From Variovorax sp. OK212 (lineage in GTDB: Bacteria; Pseudomonadota; Gammaproteobacteria; Burkholderiales; Burkholderiaceae_C), in contig NZ_FOLP01000004.1 of NCBI RefSeq assembly GCF_900112425.1, positions 310,001-374,000 of the forward strand: a stretch of DNA of 64,000 nt, in the 5' to 3' direction. Made by a program: the position numbers and the translations under genes. Positions 59,440-64,000 of this stretch are shown here, piece after piece. Position 1 is the stretch's first letter, and the number at the start of each line of letters is the position of its first letter. The notes beneath the pieces are model-generated. The model made no database searches. It saw only the letters and a list, made by a program, of their open reading frames with translations, and was not told the origin of the DNA.

Positions 59440-60432
59440 ATGATTCCGTTATCGATCCTCGACCTTTCCCCGATCACCGAGGGCAGCGACGCCGCGCAGT
59501 CGTTCCGCAACTCGCTTTCGCTGGCGCAGCACGGCGAGAAACTCGGCTTCACGCGCTACTGGCTGGCCGAGCACCACGGCATGCCGGGCATTGCGAGCGC
59601 GGCCACGGCCGTGCTGCTGTCGTATGTGGGGGCGGGCACGTCCACCATCCGCATCGGCGCCGGCGGCGTGATGCTGCCGAACCATTCGCCGCTGGTGATC
59701 GCCGAGCAGTTCGGCACGCTGGAGTCGCTGTACCCGGGGCGCGTCGATCTCGGCCTGGGCCGCGCGCCCGGCTCCGACCAGCGCACGGCGCGGGCCTTGC
59801 GGCGCAACCTCGAGTCGGACTCGGACCAGTTCCCGCAGGACGTGGTCGAGCTGATGGACTTCATGTCGAAGGCGCCGCAGCAGGCCGTGAAGGCCGTGCC
59901 CGGCGCGGGGCTCGAGGTGCCGGTGTGGATCCTGGGCTCCAGCACCTTCGGCGCGCAGCTCGCGGCGCACCTGGGGTTGCCTTACGCCTTTGCTTCGCAC
60001 TTCGCGCCGCAGCAGATCATGCAGGCCATCCAGATCTACCGCGAGACCTTCAAGCCGTCGGCGCAGTTGAAGAAGCCGTACGTGATGCTGGGCTTCAACG
60101 TGTTCGCGGCCGACACCGACGCCGAGGCCGAGTTCCGCGCCACCTCGTGGCAGCAGGCCTTCGTGAACCTGCGCAGCGGCCGCCCGGGGCGCCTGCCGCC
60201 GCCGGTCGAGAACTACCGCCAGAAGGTCGGGCCGGCGGAGAACGCGCTGCTCGACTCGGTGCTGTCGTGCTCCGCGGTGGGCTCGGTCGACACCGTGAAG
60301 CAGGGCGTGGAAGCGTTCGTGGCGCGCACCGGCGCCGACGAGCTCATGATCACCTCGCAGGTGTTCGACCACGCCGCGCGGCTGCGCTCTTACGAGCTGC
60401 TGGCCGGGGCGTTCGGGCAGACCGCCAAGTAG
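59440..60432 (+). CDS. LLM-class flavin-dependent monooxygenase (luciferase-like)
   Basis: This 330-residue TIM-barrel protein of the bacterial luciferase-like group starts [45 protein letters not shown], the hallmark of the YhbW-type subgroup. [42 protein letters not shown] follows, which binds FMN or F420 analogues. The substrate is unknown. A tandem terminator array follows directly. Confidence 0.9.
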   Translation: MIPLSILDLSPITEGSDAAQSFRNSLSLAQHGEKLGFTRYWLAEHHGMPGIASAATAVLLSYVGAGTSTIRIGAGGVMLPNHSPLVIAEQFGTLESLYPGRVDLGLGRAPGSDQRTARALRRNLESDSDQFPQDVVELMDFMSKAPQQAVKAVPGAGLEVPVWILGSSTFGAQLAAHLGLPYAFASHFAPQQIMQAIQIYRETFKPSAQLKKPYVMLGFNVFAADTDAEAEFRATSWQQAFVNLRSGRPGRLPPPVENYRQKVGPAENALLDSVLSCSAVGSVDTVKQGVEAFVARTGADELMITSQVFDHAARLRSYELLAGAFGQTAK

Positions 60433-60447
60433 GCCGGTTTCCTCGTG

Positions 60448-60582
60448 ATCAAGCCCGCTTGCGGGCTTTTCAGCATCAAGCCCGCTTGCGGGCTTTTCGG
60501 TATCACGCCCGCTTGCGGGCGTTTCCCGGTCAAGTCCGCTTGTGGGCTTTTCAGAGTCACGCCCGCTTGCGGGCCTCCTCGT
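60448..60582. repeat. Five-unit 27-bp tandem repeat of hairpin terminators, overlapping the fadD 3' end
   Basis: Units start at 60448, 60475, 60502, 60529 and 60556, an exact 27-bp period. Each contains GCCCGCTTGCGGGC or a close variant. Units 1, 2 and 4 are followed on the plus strand by TTTT, making terminators for the monooxygenase gene. Unit 5 is the last codons and stop of fadD read on the minus strand (ARKRA-stop). The array therefore looks like tandem duplication of the fadD 3' end, retained as bidirectional transcription stops. Confidence 0.85.
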
Positions 60583-62293
60583 CCACCAGGTCCTTCTTCG
60601 AGAGCTTGCCTACCGCCGTCTTGGGAAGTTCGGCGCGGATCTCCAGCGCGCCGATCATCTCGTGCTTGCCCAGGCGGTCCTTCAGGAAGCCCTTGAGCGC
60701 ATCGAGCGTGAGTTCGCCCGCGCCTTCCTTCAGTTTCACGAAGGCCTTGGGCGACTGGCCGCGGTAGTCGTCGGGAATGCCGATCACGCACACCTCGGCC
60801 ACGGAAGGGTGCTCGTACACCGCTTCTTCGAGCACGCGCGGGTACACGTTGTAGCCGCCGCACAGCAGCATGTCTTTCGTGCGGTCGACGATGTAGAGGT
60901 AGCCGTCGGCGTCCATCTTCGCGACGTCGCCGCTGCGGAAGTAGCCGTCGGCGGTCATCGAATCGGCCGTGGCCTTCGGGTTGTTCCAGTAGCCCTTCAT
61001 CACGTTCGGGCCGCGGATGCAGAGTTCGCCGGGCTCGCCGAAGGCGGTGACGTCCTTCGTCGGGTCGTCCAGGCTCACGAGCTTGATGCGCACCTGCGGC
61101 AGCGGCATGCCGCACGAGCCGGCCTTGCGCACGCCGCGCGCGGGCGTGAAGGTGCCCACGGGCGAGGTCTCGGTCATGCCCCAGCCTTCGTTGAGGTGGC
61201 AGCCCGTGAGCTCGAAGAAGCGCTGCTCCACCTCCACCGGCAGCGGCGCGCCGCCCGAGCCGCAGAACTTCAGCGAGCGCAGGTCCATCTCCCTGGCCTT
61301 GGGGTGCGACAGGATGGCGGTGTACATCGTCGGCACGCCGGGGAACACGCTGATCTTGCTGGCCGCGAGCTCGTTCATCACCGCGTCCACATCGAAGCGC
61401 GTGTGCAGCACCAACGCCGCGCCCAGGCGCACGCCCAGCAGCATCGCGGCGCTCAGCGCGAAGATGTGGAACAGCGGCAGCACGACCAGGAAGCGCTCCT
61501 TGCCTTCGGCCAGGATCGGCGGGTCGCCCTTGGTCGACTCGTAGTACTGGGCGGACGCCGAGCTGAGGTTGGCGTGCGTGAGCATCGCGCCCTTGGGCAG
61601 GCCGGTGGTGCCGCCGGTGTACTGCAGCACCACGATCTCTTCGGCCAGGTCGCCGAGCGGGTAGGTCTGGTGCGTGCCTTCGCTTTTCAGCAGGTCGGTG
61701 AAGCGCACGTGGCGCGCGTCGGTGGGCACGGGCGCGATCTGCCCCGCGGCCTGCAGCTGCGCCTGCACCTTGTCGCCCATCGCGCCGTAGTCGCCCAGGC
61801 TGCCGACCACCAGCGTCTTCAGGCGCGAGTGGTCGAGCAGGCGCGCCATCAGCGGGTAGAGGTTCACCAGGTCGAGCGTGACGAGGATGTCGGTGCGGCT
61901 GTCCTCGATCTTGTGGGCCAGCACGCGCTCGGCGTCCAGCGGCGAGTAGTTCACCACCGTGCCGCCGGCCTTGAGCACCGCGAAGAACGCGATCGGGTAA
62001 TGGGGCGTGTTGGGCAGATAGAGGCCCACGTGCACGCCGGGCTTCACGCCCAGGTCCTGCAGGCCCTTGGCGAAGCGGTCGACCGCCTGGCCGAGCTGGC
62101 GGTAGCTGAGCGACTGGCCCATGAACTCGACGGCGGAGTGGTCGGGCCAGCGTTCGACGGCCTCGTCGAGCATCTGCTGCACCGGCTTGACGGGCAGCTC
62201 GGCGTCCCAGCGCATGCCGGGCGGGTAGGCGCGTGTCCAGGGGGTGCTGCCGGCATCGTGGCCGGAAGCCGTGGCGGGGGAGGGGGTGGCCAT
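60557..62293 (-). CDS. fadD: Long-chain acyl-CoA synthetase
   Basis: This 578-residue ANL-superfamily enzyme has AMP/phosphate loop [16 protein letters not shown], adenine-binding GSGGAPLP and [11 protein letters not shown]. The acyl-CoA ligase signature is [28 protein letters not shown], and the C-terminal catalytic Lys lies in [15 protein letters not shown]. It activates fatty acids to acyl-CoA for beta-oxidation. The acyl-chain preference cannot be told, so fadD is used in the general sense. It diverges from mnmA with 185 bp between starts. Confidence 0.92.
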   Translation of the reverse strand: MATPSPATASGHDAGSTPWTRAYPPGMRWDAELPVKPVQQMLDEAVERWPDHSAVEFMGQSLSYRQLGQAVDRFAKGLQDLGVKPGVHVGLYLPNTPHYPIAFFAVLKAGGTVVNYSPLDAERVLAHKIEDSRTDILVTLDLVNLYPLMARLLDHSRLKTLVVGSLGDYGAMGDKVQAQLQAAGQIAPVPTDARHVRFTDLLKSEGTHQTYPLGDLAEEIVVLQYTGGTTGLPKGAMLTHANLSSASAQYYESTKGDPPILAEGKERFLVVLPLFHIFALSAAMLLGVRLGAALVLHTRFDVDAVMNELAASKISVFPGVPTMYTAILSHPKAREMDLRSLKFCGSGGAPLPVEVEQRFFELTGCHLNEGWGMTETSPVGTFTPARGVRKAGSCGMPLPQVRIKLVSLDDPTKDVTAFGEPGELCIRGPNVMKGYWNNPKATADSMTADGYFRSGDVAKMDADGYLYIVDRTKDMLLCGGYNVYPRVLEEAVYEHPSVAEVCVIGIPDDYRGQSPKAFVKLKEGAGELTLDALKGFLKDRLGKHEMIGALEIRAELPKTAVGKLSKKDLVDEEARKRA

Positions 62294-62478
62294 GCGTCTT
62301 GTCTCCGCTGTGCTGTGGTTGCGAATCGCCTGGGCGGATCGGTGCCGCCTCGTTCAGCGGCACTGTAGCGCCGGGGCCCGGGCCCGTGGGGCGGGCGCTG
62401 ACAAGCCGGGGACACGGGTTTTCCCGATTTCCCACACACCGCGGGGCCCTACCGCGGGGCTGGGACAATGGCGCGCTT

Positions 62479-63582
62479 ATGGCAAAGCAACGGATCGTGG
62501 TGGGACTGAGCGGCGGAGTGGACTCCGCGGTGACGGCGCACCTGCTCAAGCAGCAGGGGCATGAGGTGGTCGGCATCTTCATGAAGAACTGGGAAGACGA
62601 CGACGACAGCGAGTACTGCTCGTCGAACATCGACTTCGTGGACGCCGCCAGCGTAGCCGACGTGCTGGGCATCGAGATCGAACACGTCAACTTCGCGGCC
62701 GACTACAAGGACCGCGTGTTCGCCGAGTTCCTGCGCGAATACAAGGCCGGCCGCACGCCCAACCCCGATGTGCTGTGCAACGCCGAGATCAAGTTCAAGG
62801 CCTTCCTCGACCACGCCATGCGGCTGGGCGCCGAGAAGATCGCCACCGGCCACTATGCGCGCGTGAGGCTGAACGAAGCCACTGGCGGGCACGAGCTGCT
62901 GAAGGGGCTCGATCCGGCGAAGGACCAGAGCTATTTTCTGCACCGCCTGGACCAGGCGCAACTGTCGAAGACGCTGTTTCCGGTGGGCGAGCTGCACAAG
63001 ACGGAGGTGCGCCGCATCGCGGAAGAAATCGGCCTGCCCAACGCCAAGAAGAAGGATTCGACCGGCATCTGCTTCATCGGCGAGCGGCCGTTTCGCGATT
63101 TCCTGAACCGCTACATCTCCAAGGAGCCGGGCCCGATCAAGGACGACCGCGGCCGCAAGCTGGGCGAGCACCAGGGGCTGAGCTTCTACACGCTGGGGCA
63201 GCGACAGGGGCTGGGCATCGGCGGCGTGAAGGAAAAGGGTGCGCAGCGCGGCTCGGGCGACCATTCGCCCTGGTTCGTGGCGCGCAAGGACATCGAGAAG
63301 AACACGCTGTGGGTGGTGCAGGGGCACGACCACCCATGGCTGCTGTCGTCCGCGCTGAAGGCCGGCGACGCCAGCTGGGTTGCCGGCGAGGCACCGGTGG
63401 CGGGGAGCTACGGCTCGAAGGCGCGCTACCGGCAGGCCGATTCGGCGTGCGAGATGGGACCGGGAGAGGCGGGCGCGGCGTTCAGCCTGCATTTCGCAGC
63501 GCCGCAATGGGCGGTGACGCCCGGCCAGTCCGCCGTGCTGTACGACGGCGAACGCTGCCTGGGCGGCGGCGTGATCGTCTGA
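62479..63582 (+). CDS. mnmA: tRNA-specific 2-thiouridylase
   Basis: This 367-residue enzyme makes s2U34 in tRNA for Glu, Gln and Lys. PP-loop motif [10 protein letters not shown] (9-18) binds ATP. The two catalytic cysteines are Cys100 ([12 protein letters not shown]) and Cys198 ([11 protein letters not shown]), matching the E. coli pair. The KDQSYFL and [14 protein letters not shown] motifs are also present. A GACAAT -10-like box lies 10 bp before the ATG, so the transcript leader is very short. Length is normal. Confidence 0.97.
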   Translation: MAKQRIVVGLSGGVDSAVTAHLLKQQGHEVVGIFMKNWEDDDDSEYCSSNIDFVDAASVADVLGIEIEHVNFAADYKDRVFAEFLREYKAGRTPNPDVLCNAEIKFKAFLDHAMRLGAEKIATGHYARVRLNEATGGHELLKGLDPAKDQSYFLHRLDQAQLSKTLFPVGELHKTEVRRIAEEIGLPNAKKKDSTGICFIGERPFRDFLNRYISKEPGPIKDDRGRKLGEHQGLSFYTLGQRQGLGIGGVKEKGAQRGSGDHSPWFVARKDIEKNTLWVVQGHDHPWLLSSALKAGDASWVAGEAPVAGSYGSKARYRQADSACEMGPGEAGAAFSLHFAAPQWAVTPGQSAVLYDGERCLGGGVIV

Positions 63583-63583
63583 T

Positions 63584-64000
63584 TCAGGGCGCGACGCGCA
63601 CTGTCGCGTCGACGTGGACGAGTTCCAGCGGGTGGCGCTGGCCGGCCAGGTAGTCCTCGATGCACTGGAGCAGCAGCGGGCTGCGGTGCCGCGCCACGCT
63701 GGCGCGGATTTCTTCCGGCGTCATCCACAGCGTGCGAACGATGCCGTCGTCGAGCGCGCGTCCCTCTTCGAAGGCACCCAGCGTGCCGCAGTAGGCGAAG
63801 CGCATGTAGGTGACGTCTTCGCTGCCCTCGGCCACCGGGCGAGAACGCGCCATGTAGATGCCGATGAGCGCCGTTGGCGTGAAATGATGGGCTGTTTCCT
63901 CCAGCGTCTCGCGCGCGCAGCCTTCGGCGGGCGATTCGCCGGGGTCGAGGTGGCCGGCGGGTGTATTGAGCCTGAGGCCGTCGCCCGCCTGCTCCTCGAC
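63584..64000 (-). CDS. Nudix hydrolase, N-terminus outside window
   Basis: The frame is open from base 64000 down to the stop at 63584, giving 138 residues of a Nudix protein. The Nudix box is visible just after the window edge: GHLDPGESPAEGCARETLEET (about 63865-63945), with the catalytic REtLEE core. The downstream part (WMTPEEIRASVARHRSP, IEDYLAG) is typical of Nudix proteins often found next to mnmA in related bacteria. An internal ATG at 63853 is not the start, because it would lose the Nudix box. It converges with mnmA, separated by one base. Confidence 0.88.
   Translation of the reverse strand, partial: VEEQAGDGLRLNTPAGHLDPGESPAEGCARETLEETAHHFTPTALIGIYMARSRPVAEGSEDVTYMRFAYCGTLGAFEEGRALDDGIVRTLWMTPEEIRASVARHRSPLLLQCIEDYLAGQRHPLELVHVDATVRVAP

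Noticed and set aside
60448..60582. CRISPR-like array
   Set aside because: Period is 27 bp with no unique spacers between repeats, no cas genes, and the unit is the fadD 3' end. It is a tandem duplication with terminator hairpins.
60390..62690. Alternative minus-strand frame running through fadD and the repeat array
   Set aside because: Only the fadD frame shows AMP-binding and acyl-CoA ligase motifs. The other frame is an antisense-type shadow, though its repeat part is noted as an observation.

Overview
The window is dense, roughly 65-72% G+C bacterial chromosome with almost no free DNA. ATGA/GTGA overlaps are frequent, GTG and TTG starts are common, and each operon has many solute transporters. 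Gene content points to a metabolically versatile soil or plant-associated betaproteobacterium of the Comamonadaceae. Variovorax is my best guess from recalled gene content, not from a search. I see no rRNA, tRNA, CRISPR array, insertion sequence or prophage.

Layout. 1-6560: tail of an FAD dehydrogenase, a glutathione S-transferase, a SMI1/KNR4-like protein, an SDR-fold protein lacking the usual YxxxK, a SulP transporter with STAS domain, and a divergent AraC regulator/Bcr-type MFS pair. 6575-11685 (minus): a branched-chain-amino-acid-type ABC system (LivF-G-M-H-J) preceded by an orphan F0 subunit-c-like gene. 11870-16573 (minus): a 1567-residue exported protein joining beta-propellers, Ig-like, LamG and PKD domains, a di-haem cytochrome c module and a ricin-type lectin. 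16759-26452: a divergent carbohydrate/polyol island. Its minus arm holds an Rbs-type ABC transporter, an aldo/keto reductase and a class I aldolase. Its plus arm holds an FGGY kinase, a GlpD-like flavoprotein and a GntR/UTRA regulator.

26492-33852: a DMT transporter, a two-gene module of an unknown 256-residue protein and a PIN-domain nuclease, uvrA divergent from ssb, a GFA protein and a YebC-family regulator. 34167-48420: an XRE-cupin regulator, a GAF protein, a complete oligopeptide ABC transporter, an M14-type carboxypeptidase, a LysR regulator, a class III aminotransferase, a dimethylformamidase-large-subunit-like protein and an MHS-type MFS carrier. This reads as one import-and-degradation programme for an unidentified peptide- or amide-like compound. 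48523-51374: a PEP-mutase-family enzyme and the biotin ECF transporter BioMNY. 51408-59396: small, mostly uncharacterised genes, including a VanW-glycosyltransferase fusion in an operon with DUF6891, SMI1-like and zinc-ribbon proteins. 59440-64000: a luciferase-like monooxygenase, a 27-bp tandem terminator repeat derived from the fadD 3' end, fadD, mnmA and a partial Nudix hydrolase.

The best candidates for undescribed biology are the PIN module (27485-28740), the 34-48 kb peptide/amide cluster, the giant di-haem lectin protein and the VanW-fusion operon. All functions are read from sequence patterns and recalled family knowledge. No database search was run.
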